A stretch of DNA of 64,000 nt. Origin: Amaurobius ferox (Eukaryota > Arthropoda > Arachnida > Araneae > Amaurobiidae). Each line of letters begins with the position of its first letter. The first letter of the stretch is position 1. Location of the stretch: positions 68,550,727 to 68,614,726 of the forward strand of contig OX578152.1 of the NCBI GenBank assembly GCA_951213105.1, in the 5' to 3' direction. The position numbers and the translations under genes were made by a program. Below the pieces are notes generated by a model, which saw only the letters and a program-made list of their open reading frames with translations, had not been told where the DNA came from and made no database searches. This document shows positions 1-12,686 of this stretch, in pieces.

Positions 1-1422
1 ATTAAAAAAAGAAAAATCTTGATGAGGCATTTTTCTTCAGGAGCCAAAGTGGATCACGAAGCCTATACTGAATTTCATAGCTGTACAACACTTCGATTTT
101 TACTACAGATGACGCAGACAGACAGACAGACTTCTTTTATTATTATATAGGTCAAAAATATTTTTGTTCATTAAATTTACTTCATTTTACCATTGTCAGC
201 AGTGATAGAACAGAACCTTTTACATTAGGAAAATTTTGTTGCATTTATATAATTTCTATTTATGCAAACGTCTGAATTTACGAACTAAAACAACTTACAA
301 AAATTGAAGAAAATTGTTTTTTGAAATTCTGCACGATATAATATACATCCATTTTCAAAAAGTTATTGAGAACTAAAGAAGCAAAAAGATTAAGAAGTAT
401 ACCTGAAAATCCTTTATTCTGTTATTCATAACTTTAACTGATACAGATTTATCTCTTAACCTGAAAAATAAATTTTAGGATATAATACCAATGTATTATA
501 AAGTTAAATTAAATTTTGCAGATAAACGGATTTAACTTTGAAAATATAAGATGATAGTACATAGTTAATATTTTAATACATTACAAGAAAATGAAAGGAA
601 ACATAACATAGCAGTGATTTATTGTGTAAAATTATCTGAAGCTTTTTTTCTACATATATTATGTTCAGAATAACTTTCTGACAAGCTTCGATCAATAAAA
701 CTTTTCTCTTGCCTTTTAAAAAACTTTTCATAAAACATAACAGGTTTGAAAAAAGTACATTTTATCCTTATCCATTGCTTTAACTTATTGAGTACATTTC
801 ATACATAATTTAATGAAGAAAGACATTAAGTGCTTGATATTAAATGTTAGTCTGATTGATTATAAAATTAAGTGCTTGATATTAAATGCTAGTCTGATTG
901 ATTATAAAATTAAAAAGGAATCTTCACTTTATCAAACATATATTAAAAAAGTAAAATGAAATTAAGGACAATAAAAAATAAAAATAAGATGCTTTTATGT
1001 CTAGGAAAGGAGAGGCATTTGCTTATGCATTATAGAAACATGATTAGGCCATAGTAATTTTATTGTGGAAAAAAAAAGGCAAAATCCACAGGTCTTTTTT
1101 AATAATGCACCACCTGGCTATAATTTGTATGTTATGATACTGGCTATTGACCACTTGTACTATATATGTCGTCATAAACCCCAATATGGTAATGAATATG
1201 GTTATATCATTATCATATACAATAAAAATATGACTTTCTGCTTTCAAGAGATATGTTTATAAATTGTACCACATATTGTGAGCACAACAGTGCATGTAAT
1301 CATTGTATACCTTAAAAAAAAAAAAAAAGCTAATTGTCAACCGAGAGGAAGTAGACTGTGACATCATGCGAAAAAGGTCAATACCTGTATGTACTATTGA
1401 GTATGAAAAAGGTTTTTCTGCT
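1..1422. other. Non-coding flank, no gene recognised
   Basis: AT-rich sequence without a recognisable coding exon. Near 105-150 is a GACA-type run followed by TTATTATTATATAGG; on the minus strand this reads like the terminal sequence (TATATAATAATAAAAG then GTCTGTCTG) shared with other repeats here (36.7, 50.2 kb), so a Helitron-type end fragment is possible. A poly-A run lies near 1314-1328. A further 3' exon or 3' UTR of the minus-strand gene at 1423-2035 could lie here, but none was identified. Confidence 0.5.
825..908. repeat. Tandem duplication, 42-bp unit x2
   Basis: Two head-to-tail copies of a 42-bp unit, 825-866 and 867-908, beginning ATTAAGTGCTTGATATTAAA. They differ by one base (GTTAG versus GCTAG). 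Simple recent local duplication. Confidence 0.9.
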
Positions 1423-1621
1423 TTAAAGTGAATTAAAACCTGCTAATGGAATCATATGAATCAGAACAATACACTCATTAGAATTCACTGATTTCATTAG
1501 AAGGACCAAATCCAAAAGACTTTGACCTTCCTGCCTTTGTATACTATGTACTTCTTTTATTTTTCTTGCTAAGTTTAATCCATCCGGCAACTTTTCTTGA
1601 TCACCCAGTTTCAACATTTTT
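1423..1621 (-). CDS. Unknown protein, exon 2 (possibly last)
   Basis: Second exon of the minus-strand gene that starts at 2035. The acceptor is a pyrimidine-rich tract ending CCCCCAG just above 1621. The first base completes the codon split by the phase-2 intron (CG + A = Arg), after which the frame reads KMLKLGDQEKLPDGLNLARK and continues to a stop at 1423-1425. With exon 1 this gives 146 residues. A weak GT within GCAG/GTTTTAA could instead be a donor to a further exon. No domain recognised; the segment LNLARKIKEVHSIQ looks helical and charged. The phase match supports the exon pair, but expression is unproven. Confidence 0.5.
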
Positions 1622-1793
1622 CTGGGGGAGAATACTGAATTAAAGTTGTTAATTACTATGTTGTTACTATTATTTTGGAGATGCTAATAACGAAGGTCAA
1701 CTTGCTTTAGTAAAACTAATAATTATGTTTCTGTGTTAACAGAAGATTACTAAATACAATCTAATTCATTATTAAAATGAAATAATTTCTCAC

Positions 1794-2035
1794 CGACAAG
1801 ATCTACGTAGAGACAGGGAAACACTATCTCCAGAAGTAGCAGCTGTGGATACATCAAGTTTCGAAAATGGGGATTTACAAGCTAATACTTCCTTTTTAAA
1901 CAAACTTGATGCATTATTTTTTCTTTTTTCATCATTTTTGGCGCCATCTGAAAACTCAAAGTCAATAGAATCACGAAAACTTTTATTTCTGGATGTTCCT
2001 TTCTTGATTTTCCACTCATCAGTTAATTTCTTCAT
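1794..2035 (-). CDS. Unknown protein, exon 1
   Basis: Opens with ATG at 2035 (MKKLTDEWKIKKGTSRNKSF) and runs 80 codons plus two bases to a consensus donor (TGTCG/GTGAGAA) at 1794/1793. The product is lysine- and serine-rich and ends SLSLRRSC, which suggests a basic, largely disordered N-terminus; I do not recognise the family. It is divergent from EXOSC1 with ~780 bp between the start codons, so the two may share a bidirectional promoter. A truncated copy of the 3' end of this exon, donor region included, lies at 3751-3825 beyond EXOSC1. Confidence 0.55.
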
Positions 2036-2813
2036 TTTATAAATTTAGAGTTTAATTAGATTGAAGTCCCAAATGAATGCGCGAGTGCAATGAAAGGTAG
2101 TGACCAAGGGAAAACATTCGTTTTATGTATATGACAAACAGAATTTTGGTATTTAAAAAAGAAAATTGTAGCATACTTAATTAATAAGCATTAACCATTA
2201 ATTTAGAGTATACTTATTTAACTAATACGAAATATGTAAACATAGATAATCTCAAATAATGTACTTTGCTGGTTTTCACCGAGTTTACTTCATATTGTCA
2301 TCTTATTTTGAAAAAATGTTAAAAGCTACCGATACATGTTTTTAAGTCATCTCCTTCGGTCAAATAATAAAAATAAAGAAAATGTGTCATATTTAATAGT
2401 TTGCAACTGCAACATGCTCTAGTCTTCATGAACTGCAACAATCTCAAATTTCGTAACCACCAAAACTGACTTGTTGCCAACTGTTAGAATATTATAATCT
2501 TTTGATATCAGGAATTCCATCACTACTTCAAAAAATTATTAAACATTTGAGGAAAGACATTGTAATTACTTTATTTTAAAGTAGTCCTAATTATGATTTT
2601 TTTCCTAATGATTAAATGAGTAAATTTGTGGAAATAAGGCTTAATTGGATCCACGCTGAGCGATGTAACGGAACATAAAGTAACAACTAAACTCTATGCG
2701 AACTTCATAATTGTGACGAATTTGCTTGTTTACATTAGTAGCAAGTTTATTTTCTTTTAAAATTATTATGTAATTTGTCTCAATTAATAAATTTGAGAAA
2801 AAAGAAACTGATT
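2036..2813. promoter_or_regulatory. Putative bidirectional promoter region
   Basis: The ~780 bp between the divergent starts of the unknown minus-strand gene (2035) and EXOSC1 (2814). No TATA box or CpG-rich core can be assigned confidently; it is mostly AT-rich. 5' UTRs of both genes must lie here if the gene models are right. Called from geometry only. Confidence 0.35.
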
Positions 2814-3440
2814 ATGTCGGCTTTGTCATCTAGTGCTTTAGTTGTACCTGGGCAGTGTATATGTACTGCTAATGAAAACCGTGTTCCTGGTAACGGAACT
2901 TACCTTCAAGGAGAGTTTATATTTTCTAGTTTAGCTGGTTTTGTTTGTTATAAAGAGGAAAATAAAGAAATAATTGTAGAAGTTAACAAAGGATTTGAAA
3001 GAACTATAGTTCCAACTGCCGGTTCTGTAGTTACTGCAAAAGTTATTAATATACGTAGAAGGTTTGCTAAATGTTTAATATATTGTGTACAATCTACAGT
3101 TTTAAAAGAACCGTTTCGAGGAATGTTACGAAGAGAAGATGTTAGATTAAAGGAAAGAGATAAAGTGGAAATGTACAAGTGCTACAGACCTGGTGACATT
3201 ATTCTGGCTAGAATAACATCAATAGGAACCATGCATTCATATAACTTGAGTACTGCTGAGGAGGAACTAGGTGTTGTTCTTGCCTTAAGTGAAGCTGGAG
3301 CTGAAATGGTACCAACTTCGTGGTTAGAAATGATGTGTACGAAAACGTTTGTTAAAGAACCTAGAAAAGTTGCTAAAGTCGTTCCGCAAAAAATAACGTC
3401 TGAAAATTATTTGAAACTACAACAAGAATTTGCTGGATAA
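2814..3440 (+). CDS. EXOSC1: Exosome complex component CSL4
   Basis: 208-residue protein matching the CSL4/EXOSC1 family (human about 195 residues) along its whole length. Family landmarks in order: VPGQ near the start, PGNGTYLQGEFIFSSLAGFV (N-terminal domain), VTAKV followed by RFAK (S1 domain core), FRGMLRREDVR, DKVEMYKCYRPGDIILARI, TAEEELGVV, then MVPTSWLEM and the terminal zinc-ribbon-derived segment ending VAKVVPQK. CSL4 is a cap subunit of the nuclear and cytoplasmic RNA exosome, which degrades and trims RNA 3' to 5'; it helps link the RNase PH-like ring to co-factors. The ATG at 2814 is preferred because the frame upstream (to 2775) has only a TTG. No intron interrupts it, unlike vertebrate genes, yet there is no poly-A tail, so it is probably a real gene and not a processed copy. 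Confidence 0.93.
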   Translation: MSALSSSALVVPGQCICTANENRVPGNGTYLQGEFIFSSLAGFVCYKEENKEIIVEVNKGFERTIVPTAGSVVTAKVINIRRRFAKCLIYCVQSTVLKEPFRGMLRREDVRLKERDKVEMYKCYRPGDIILARITSIGTMHSYNLSTAEEELGVVLALSEAGAEMVPTSWLEMMCTKTFVKEPRKVAKVVPQKITSENYLKLQQEFAG

Positions 3441-3477
3441 TAAAATTTGTCACTCATTTTGGTTCATTTTACTGGCA

Positions 3478-3537
3478 AATAAAGGAAATAAATTTGTTGA
3501 ATTCATTCTAAATAATTATCTTTCATACTTTAATAAA
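3478..3537 (+). terminator. Polyadenylation signals of EXOSC1
   Basis: AATAAA hexamers at 3478-3483 and 3487-3492, about 40-50 bp after the EXOSC1 stop, with a further TTTAATAAAAG near 3531. The first pair is the likely 3' end signal. Confidence 0.6.
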
Positions 3538-3750
3538 AGCACATTTAAAATGTATTTGTTTTCTTACTATCTTACCTAGAAAACTCACAAAAAATTTTGT
3601 TTTTTCTGTATATTTGTTATGAAGAGACGATTTAAATTACTGATTCTATAAAATGTATAATCAAGATTTAAGTCCTAAATCATAAAATGAAGTGGAAAAA
3701 AAATCTGCTAAGCTTATTATGTGATCATAATTTATATTTACACCGACAAG

Positions 3751-3825
3751 ATCTACGTAGAGACAGAGAAACACTATCTCCAGAGATAGCTGCTGTGGAT
3801 ACATCAAGTTTCGAATAGGTTTCTT
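3751..3825 (-). pseudogene. Partial duplicate of unknown-gene exon 1
   Basis: About 75 bp closely matching 1791-1865, the 3' end of exon 1 of the minus-strand gene. On the minus strand it keeps the reading frame (KLDVSTAAISGDSVSLSLRR) with few changes; one replaces Thr by Ile and at least two are silent. The donor-like GT remains but the flanking bases changed (GTGTAAAT versus GTGAGAAA). Upstream the match stops, although an ATGAAGAAA like the real start occurs 9 bases earlier. Probably a decayed fragment of a local duplication; an alternative 5' exon is less likely. Confidence 0.7.
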
Positions 3826-5829
3826 CATACTAGTGATAAAAGTATTAATTCCCAGAATTCTGAACAAATATGCATAAAATATAGAGAACAATTAATTAAA
3901 ATCTGAAATATTATACTGGGTTTGCAAGGTCATTAAGAACTCCTTGAATTCACATTTTGTTTTTAAGGGTCCTTAATAAACTCCTTAAAATTTTTGCTGT
4001 TCCAATTCTGAAATACAAAAGAAAACCAGACTAAATAGCGATTTTTCTTTTTTTCGCTCCAAATGATCAGAAGTGTCAGTTATCAATTTTTTCATAGTTT
4101 CTATAGAAAATATTCTCATAATACAAATTACGGAATTTCCATATTTTTCTACATAAAATTGACAGCTACATATGTCAATTCACGCAACAGGAATTTATAC
4201 CCATTTAATTAATATCTCGTTTTTTTGGACATAATATATGCTTCGTAAAAAGTTTCTAAATTTGGCATAAATCACTAAAAGGGTCATTGAGATTGTTACC
4301 TCCTAAATTACGGAGGGCTTGCTCTTTTCTGATTAGATCCGAGAAATGTATCCAATGTTTTCTTTGCCTAAAGAAATTTGCAAAAATTTATTCTGCACTA
4401 CATTGAATAATTTATGCAAATATCTAACTTTTTACCGAACATTTAAAATAGTGATTTAAAATCCCGATTTTTAAAATTGAGTTATTCTTGTTTAAAATGC
4501 TGAGAAAAAAATAGTGGCTATAAAATGCAATTTAAAACTGATCTCCTTTTGATTTCTTCAGATAGTGTGTTTTCTGTCGATTTTCAGGCAAATATACAAA
4601 TATCTTGGAATTTGAAGAGTTTAAGCAGAAATTCCCCTCATAAAAATAGTTCCCTCAACAACTTTGGCTTACATTTTGCCCAAAATTTAAATTTGTTGAT
4701 AAGTTTTTTATATGTTGTGTTTTATTTGTTGGCAATTTGCAAAACATTCTCTGGCAATATCGCAAAAATCAGCATTTGTAATATGATCATTATATTTTGT
4801 TTTACTGTAAAGACATTTTCAATTTTTGCAATCTGTTTGCATAGATTAAGATTTTAATAATAATTTCATGTTTTATTTGGGAAAATTACTTTTCAAACAT
4901 GTAGTTAATAAAATGAAGGGTTTTCTAAAAAGATTTATTAAAATAACAAAATACAGTGAAACATTTATAGCAACAAAACACTTGAAATACAGCTATTTTG
5001 ATAGGGTATATTAAAAATTGATGTATTCTCATCTATAAATAGGGTGTTATAATTTTATTAAAAATAAATAAATGCTATTATCTAAAGTGCAAACTTGTGT
5101 TCTATCAAGCCTCAATAAACTTTTTTTCATGTTTTGACCCCATTTCATAATTTTTTTCTTAACAACTAGATCTGATTCTAATTTAGTTACATATATTTTT
5201 AATATATAATTCTATTAAATTAAATATACTTTTTCATTGCAAAATAAAGCTTTGTGCTTAAAAAATTGAATTACAATGCTATACTACAACATTGTTGATC
5301 ATTTCAGTAAATTTTAGAAAAGGTGTTCCAAATTATGGAAAAAACCCTTATCCAGAGAGTCCAAAGCATTCTGGATAATAAATCCCATAAAGTAATATTT
5401 TAGTCTCATTTCTATATTTTTAAAAATTACTTTCAGAATTGAAAATTAAATAATATTTTTGTCATTTTCGCTTTATTTTTCTGTATCACACACATTACCA
5501 AAAAATAGTAATAATTACCCAATTATAGCAATTTTTTAAGAGGGGGGAGGGAGCATTAAGTAGAAATTAAAGTACATAAACCATTAAGATAGGTAAAGTT
5601 AAAAAATATATAGGTATGAATGTTTAAAAAAATTGCATGTGCATAAGATGAGGCGAACTTAGATTATAAAATTTTTATTCTTGAATTATAAAATTTCAAA
5701 TTTAGGCGTGGAACTGATTACAATAAAATAACAATTATGCCTTTTCACAAAATGTTCTCTTAATTTTTGTCAGAATATTGATGGTCTCTTTGGGATCAAA
5801 AGAATGTAAAGTAAACAGCAAATTGGAGC

Positions 5830-6640
5830 GAACCAGAATGTTTTAAAACTATGCAAGAACCCAACATGACCCAAAACCTCACATGTAGATTTATAATTAG
5901 TGGACTAAGTGGTTGCTTGGGGCTTCTCGGACATTAGATCTGATGCTGCTAAACCTTTCAACAGTAATCCAGAGAGAGAATCCAAATTTTTTAAACTAAA
6001 TAAGAACATGAGCTGGCCCAAAACCTTGCATGTGGATTTACATATATGGATTAAGTGACCCAATACTGCAAAGCCATTTAACAGAAATCTGGGGACATGA
6101 ATTTTTCAAAACTAAGTGCAAACTCGGTACCACCCAACATATCGCGTGAATTTATGATAGGTAAGGTGGGCTAAGTGGTTGCTTAGGGACCCTAGAGGAA
6201 TAAATTTTATGCTGAAGAACAGTCTAACAGAAATCCAAAGACTTAAATTTTTTTTTAAAAAACAAAGTACAAAACTGGCCCAGCAGGACACCTTACATGA
6301 GAATTTACAATAGGCAAACTAAGCAATCACTTACAGTTCCAAGACAATAATCTGTTGATTTGAAAGTTCTTTAAAGAAATCTGGGAATATAAATTTTATG
6401 AAACTAATTACAAACCCAACAGAATCAGAAATCTCACATGTGAAATTACGATAGGTGGACTAAGAAGTCACTTAGAGTCCCCAAGACAGTACAAGTGATG
6501 TAATGAAACATTTTGACAGAATTCCTACAGCCCAGAGTTTTATAAATCTATGTAAACTTAATCCTACATCTTGCATAATTATTTACAAAATGCAGACTAA
6601 GTGGTCGCTTGAGGCCACACAACACAGTAAATCCGATGCT
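5830..6640. repeat. Degenerate tandem repeat, ~140-bp unit, 6 copies
   Basis: The motif GGACTAAGTGGTTGCTT or a variant recurs near 5902, 6045, 6168, 6316, 6453 and 6594, spaced 123-148 bp. Between them recur, in the same order, a CTCACATGT-like segment, the TTTACAATAGG-like segment and an ACAGAAATCC-like segment. The copies are well diverged and there is no frame through them. An old satellite-like array. Confidence 0.85.
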
Positions 6641-9273
6641 ACAAAAATGGTAGAAAGCTGGTCGTAAAGAATTACAGGCATCAAATTTTATTCAGTCTTA
6701 GCTTTGATATAACATATATACAGTACTATATCTTGTCAGTTGTGTTCACAGTTTACAAGCCACTTATAATTAGGAGACAGAATTTGTTTAAAAATTTAAA
6801 TACGCATAATTATTAATAGTAAGACTCGCTCTTTATGCCGAGATATTTGTTTGTTTATAAATGCATCCAATAATAAGAGGATTATTTACCACTTCTTGGA
6901 CCACTCTGTTCCCACCATACATCTATGTAGAAAAGGAGAGAGATTCCATTTATACCTCACTCATCTTCACCCACCCAAATTCCGCATAAAGATCTTTGAT
7001 CCGCTGAATGGCACTAAATTCAATAAACATTGTTTAATATAGAATTTAAAAAAACAAACAATCTACACATTAACCACGGATTAGAAATCAAATTTCATTA
7101 AAATCGGACAGGTCATTCTAAAGTGATGCTCTTTCGAACATTTTGACATTGAAGTGATTCAAGAAGGGGTCTATGCTTCAACGACCTTTTTGGTCTAATA
7201 AATTATTAGGGATGCATATTTTATATTTTAAAACTGTGCACTTTCTGAAATGTAGTACAAATAGAGACATTTAGTCTAATTTAATTATTAAATTGATTGC
7301 ATTCGCATTTCATTATTTTTACCTTAAAGAAATGAATTTTAACTGTAATACATTTTTATGTGCTGTATTGTTTCAGAAAACATTGTTCGTTACTATAACA
7401 CATACTTTTATAACTCAACATAAGCATTAGTGTTATATATAGAATTCTAGCAATATATTTTCCACTAATGAAAATATGCAGTAGTCACAATGAATATCTG
7501 TTTGTAAGAAAACAAATTCTTATTAACTCCTTGGCACAAAATTAGGTACAAAACTAACCTTGTATAGAAATATCCCTCTGTAGATGATTGCTTTCCGCAA
7601 TTATTTGAAAACAATTAATTATGTCATGTCATGTTGCTTTTGGAATTAAATCAAATGTGTTTGTATGGCAGCAAATTTTCATTTAATTTTTTTAATCTAA
7701 ATAAAAAAAATTGATAGAAAAATGAATTTTACATATGATATGAATGACATAATTTTGGAAATTATTGATATTTTCATTAAGTCATCTTTTATTTTGGCAA
7801 AGACTTTTCAAAATCATATATTTTTTATTGTTTTCAGATTGTTACAAGATAAAAATAGCACCATTTCAGCATCTTTATTTTGGTGTATGTTGACTAATCT
7901 TCCTACGTTTTATACATTTGGTTATAAACGGAACCAGGTTTTATTTAGATTTATCTATGCAGATAATTTTGTGTAGCGAGAACACAGATTCCTTCACTTC
8001 TTTTTTATGGGAATTTAAGTAATTATTTTATAAATAAAGAACAATATTATTTACAATACTACTAGATTTTGCACATAATTTACATGAGAAATGTGCGGGG
8101 TATAGCTGCTACTTATTTTTATAAATTGCAAATAACAATTACCACAAAGGAAAATATTTTTTTCTTCTTATTTTAAACTTATATTTGATAAAGTCTCCTG
8201 AGCAGTAAATGAATATAAAAGTATTCTCCTGAACAGTAACTTGACATTTTGCTAACAATAATCTAAACATAAAGTGCATGTGTACCTGTGTAAGAATAAA
8301 AAATATATACAAGATACCAAAGAATATATTTAATACTGACAACATAAGATGAGCATTAGTGATGACAAAATAAATTAATAATTATTTACTATATATTACA
8401 AAATAATTTAAATATTTTACAGATTTTGAGCAAATAATATGAAACTCGTATTATGAAATATTCATTTAACTTATCTAAAAACAACATAAAAATGCAATCC
8501 GAATGAGATATGAAAACAGTAAGTTTATACATTAAAAACAAACAATAAAATTCATTTAGATTTAATATTTTTAAAAATATTCAAAAATGATTATATGCTA
8601 TAAGTTGGAAATACACTTCCTTATAAGGTTTCTACCCATTTCTCACAGAAAAAATGAAGTACATTGTAAGGACCTGAAGTTAATTTTTGAAGAGTACATT
8701 TACACACAGTTTTATTTGGATATATACAACTTTCGTCTTAGAACCACATTCTATTTAATTATTTAACCCATATAATTATTAAACACAAAAAATATATTTG
8801 AAAAAATTGGAAATAATATGATTTAAAAATCAACATACTTGACGAAAAAAGTTATGTTTTTTTTTTTTAAGGATTCACATATGATATTAGTCAAAGAGTG
8901 CATTTAAGAAGTCTGTAGTTATAACCAGTGCCAACAGTCATGACCACTTGAAAACTTGTTTGGTTATTCTTTAGTCATATTCAACCAGAGAAACCAAGAT
9001 TTTTTACATTATTTGATCACGCAATGCACAGAAGGCTATTTTTCATTGGGGATGTTGGCTGAAACCAAGCAAAAGAACCTTGCTGTGTTTTATTTCTTTA
9101 AAGAGTAACTGAAAATCTAAAGAGTAAACTGGTGGTGTTGATCATGACCAGTTGGTTATTTTCACTGGAGTTTCCAAACACACCCAAAGTAATGCTATAC
9201 ATGATGTAGCAGTAAAGAATACTTTCAATAAAGAAAATAAAAAAATGGCTTTAATTTTTGTTACATTGCATTT

Positions 9274-9290
9274 CCCCCCCCCCCCCCCCC
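9274..9290. repeat. Homopolymer C tract
   Basis: About 17 uninterrupted C residues in AT-rich DNA. Similar G or C runs occur near 30006, 42516, 43695 and 63539. Confidence 0.9.
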
Positions 9291-10220
9291 GAAATATTAG
9301 GAGTTTTTAAAGACTTGTAGAAGCCATAAATTAGTACTTCTTAGGCGAATTGAAAGAAATTCAAATAAAAAGCAAATACATTGAGATAAAAATGTATATT
9401 CTATAACGCATAAAAAAAAAATTATTATTATATATTCATTTAGTATTACTTGCTAAATTTATTAATATATATTATCAATATTTTAGAAAATTAAATAATA
9501 AATCACAGTTGGAAAATAATCTGATTCATTTTGATTTCACACAAACTCTATAAATTTCAGTTTCTGATAATAATCACACTATTTCTCTTATTAGAAAATG
9601 TAAAACATTTATATCATCTAAATAGTTGATCAACTTGTTCTAGTTCAGTTTGTCACTTTTAGAAAGAATAAGAATACTGTTAGAGATAACATGCAAAAAC
9701 AAAATATAGAATTTACATGATATCTGTAACAGCACTTTTTATCTTTAAAAACACAAGTATTAAAATGGCATAAGAATGTTCTAATTTAAGTACAGTTTGA
9801 GCATAAAATGAAGCACAAGATTTATTTATAAATAAAACCCTGCTACATTCTTTAATAAATACATTTTTTTTTATTAATATGTTGTTATTTCAAAGGCATA
9901 AGAGTATACTACATTTACACAACATATATATTGAAGATAAAAAATAATAGCAAGTTGAATGGCAATAATAAAGTGGGATATCAGAACTGTCAAGTTATTA
10001 AGTTAGACGCAAAAATTTACAGCAGTACAAATTATTTTCACTAAAATTTATAACATTACAAATCAATCATTTAAATATTATTGAATTAAATATTCGTTGA
10101 TAATATTTATATGATTGGAGAAATATTTCTTATTAAAACTCAACTTGGATACAACAGACGTGTATATATAGAGTGGAATCTCAATAAGATAAATCCTGCT
10201 CACTTAGAAATTATGAAGAG

Positions 10221-10410
10221 CAAATATTACCAAATCTGGACGATGTCAATTATCTCATTAATATTGTTTTATCTTATGTTAGTATTTACTATGTTCCTAA
10301 TTTTATTTTTTTATGATATGACATTATAAATTGTATAATTTTTGTTTCTGCTGAAATGTTTAATAAATGTTATGTATATATGTAAATGTTATATATCAGA
10401 TTCTTATTTT
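10221..10410 (+). repeat. Direct repeat, copy 1
   Basis: About 190 bp beginning CAAATATTACCAAATCTGGA and ending ATATCAGATTCTTATTTT, repeated at 10926-11111 with scattered differences. The short open frame here is AT-rich and hydrophobic and is not kept in the second copy, so it is not called coding. Confidence 0.85.
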
Positions 10411-10925
10411 GTTTTGTAATTTTTAGATACATGTATGGATGGATGAAAATATTTTTACAAATTCATCAACGAAGAATAGTTTTCTACATTTGTTAAAAAC
10501 TGTCTAATGTGACATTCTATAGCAAGAGTGTCTATACATTTTATTAATTAATTCCAAAGAAATAAAGTGAACTCTAAAAATAAAATTGATATTACTTGTA
10601 TTTTAACCATAAAATATAGAATATTTAATTTGTTAACAGAAGTAGTAAAACAGTGTAGATGTTTTGGAACTATAATACAAAAGTTTCGGAATTCAATCGA
10701 AATACTCACTAAGCTGTAACTGTATGTCTGTTGTATCTATTTGAAAACACGATAAATACTTAATCTTGGCAAATGTACAAAAACTGTTGTTTTGCTTTGG
10801 CTGTATGTATTTGGCGGAATCCATATTTTCTGATATGAATATCTGAAAATCAGAGATATAAAAATTTTTTTGAAGTGATGTTTTGTTCAATTTTTACGAT
10901 TATCTCTTTCATCTTATAATCACGA

Positions 10926-11111
10926 CAAATATTACCAAATCTGGACAATGTCAACAATCTCATTAATATTGTTTTATCTTATGTTAGTATTTACGATGTT
11001 TCTAATTTTGTTTCTTTATGACAATATAAATTGTATAATTTTTGTTTCTACTGAAATGTTTAATAACTAACTTATGTATATATGCAAACATTATATATCA
11101 GATTCTTATTT
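10926..11111 (+). repeat. Direct repeat, copy 2
   Basis: Second copy of the 10221-10410 sequence, in the same orientation about 515 bp downstream; followed at once by a TA microsatellite (about 11120-11160). Confidence 0.85.
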
Positions 11112-11115
11112 TTCC

Positions 11116-11162
<47 letters not shown>

Positions 11163-12583
11163 ATTAAAAAGGCTATAAATGTTGGATAGGCCTGCTCTAC
11201 AGGGTGTATTTCTAACGGTGGAATCACCAAATCTTGTTGTAACCTATTGATAGGTTTACAATATGAAAATTTGAAAAAAATTCCTCAACTTCATCTGCAC
11301 TTATCTTTTTACATGACTGAAAAATGAAGTTTCAATTAAAGATTGTTTGATATCATCAGTACGAAATTTATACCCACCACAATCTACACATGAAATTTTC
11401 AAAACTATTTAGGATCAGATAAATAAATGTAATTATTTAGAATGTTTGGAGAGAAAAACAAATGATATTTACAAATCATTTGCAAAACAAAACTGTGATA
11501 AATTTACTCATGTTTCATTGTTCCATTTTATTTTGAAAATGATACTCTATTTTATACTGAGTTTAAAAAAAAATTGACGTGTTTCTAATGTATGAAAAAG
11601 CACATGCAAATTTTGCATGTAACCATAAAAAATACAAGGATTATAAAATCATAGAAATCTCAACAAAATAATGTGTGTGTTTGTGAATCTTATGAAAAAC
11701 ATGCTACCTGATAAATCACATCATACAAAATAACAAACATTACATTTACTTAACTGTATAATAATACAAGTTATATAACTTGGTTAATGATACTGTACGA
11801 TTTTTTTTTCAGTCACATTAATTCTAATAATCTTAGGGCTAACTCTTTAAGAGTGCCAAAAGCTGTAATCTTTAGAAAGATGCATAAAATCCAAACTTTT
11901 AAAAACAAAGAAAATGAAGTATATAATTCTATTTTGTAATATTTTAAGTGCATTCAACTAATAAAATTGCTTAAATTTAATCATATTTATTTGAGAGCAT
12001 CATGAAATTATTATTGGCACGCAAACAATTTAAAACAAGAATACAAAAGAATGAAAAAAATCCACTTATTTATGCATTTTCTTTCACATTTATACACTAC
12101 TTTAACGACTTGTTAAAGGAAAGTTTCAATAAGAACCTTAAAACAGTCTTTGATACAGAAATTTTAATTTTGGCTCTTAACTATTTATGTCAAAAAACTT
12201 ATAATTACCATATATCAATTATTGTTCTGTTTAAAACCTCACAAATTCCCCTTTGATGGTTATCTTCTCTAAAATAATGGAGATTGAAATTCTAGATTAA
12301 TCATGTATATATCATTATACACTTCAATACATTTCTCTATTTGCTCTTAAAAAAAATACATACTTCAGAATTCTAAACTGCTTTAAACTAATTTTAAAAA
12401 CAGATAATGTTCCAAGTTTAACTTTTCTAATTGCTATGTAAAATCAACACAAACTTCTGCTTATGCTACACAAATATGGAACATCTGTAAAACACTGCTG
12501 TACAAGACTAGCTATTATACAACATGATTCAAGTTACACAATACAGGCAGATATCACAGCAGTACCAATTTTATTTTTAAAAA

Positions 12584-12626
<43 letters not shown>

Positions 12627-12686
12627 CATTTCTATATACATGTAATTCTTATGTACATGTTGCCATAAATATGAAGTATATAAAAG

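Larger units (their letters stand above)
3826..12686. other. Intergenic, AT-rich, no gene recognised
   Basis: Nearly 9 kb between EXOSC1 and the NPC1 3' end. Short open frames such as 4525-4857 and 7722-7976 are AT-driven and resemble nothing I know. It holds the ~140-bp tandem array (5830-6640), a 17-base C run near 9274, a ~190-bp direct repeat (10221 and 10926) and a TA microsatellite near 11120-11160. Confidence 0.6.

Noticed and set aside
1044..1262. Overlapping 65-67 codon frames on both strands
   Set aside because: Opposite-strand pair in AT-rich DNA with no coding character.
7722..7976. 84-codon plus-strand frame (MNFTYDMNDIILEIIDIFIK)
   Set aside because: Very AT-rich, hydrophobic and unlike any known family; chance frames of this length are expected at this base composition.
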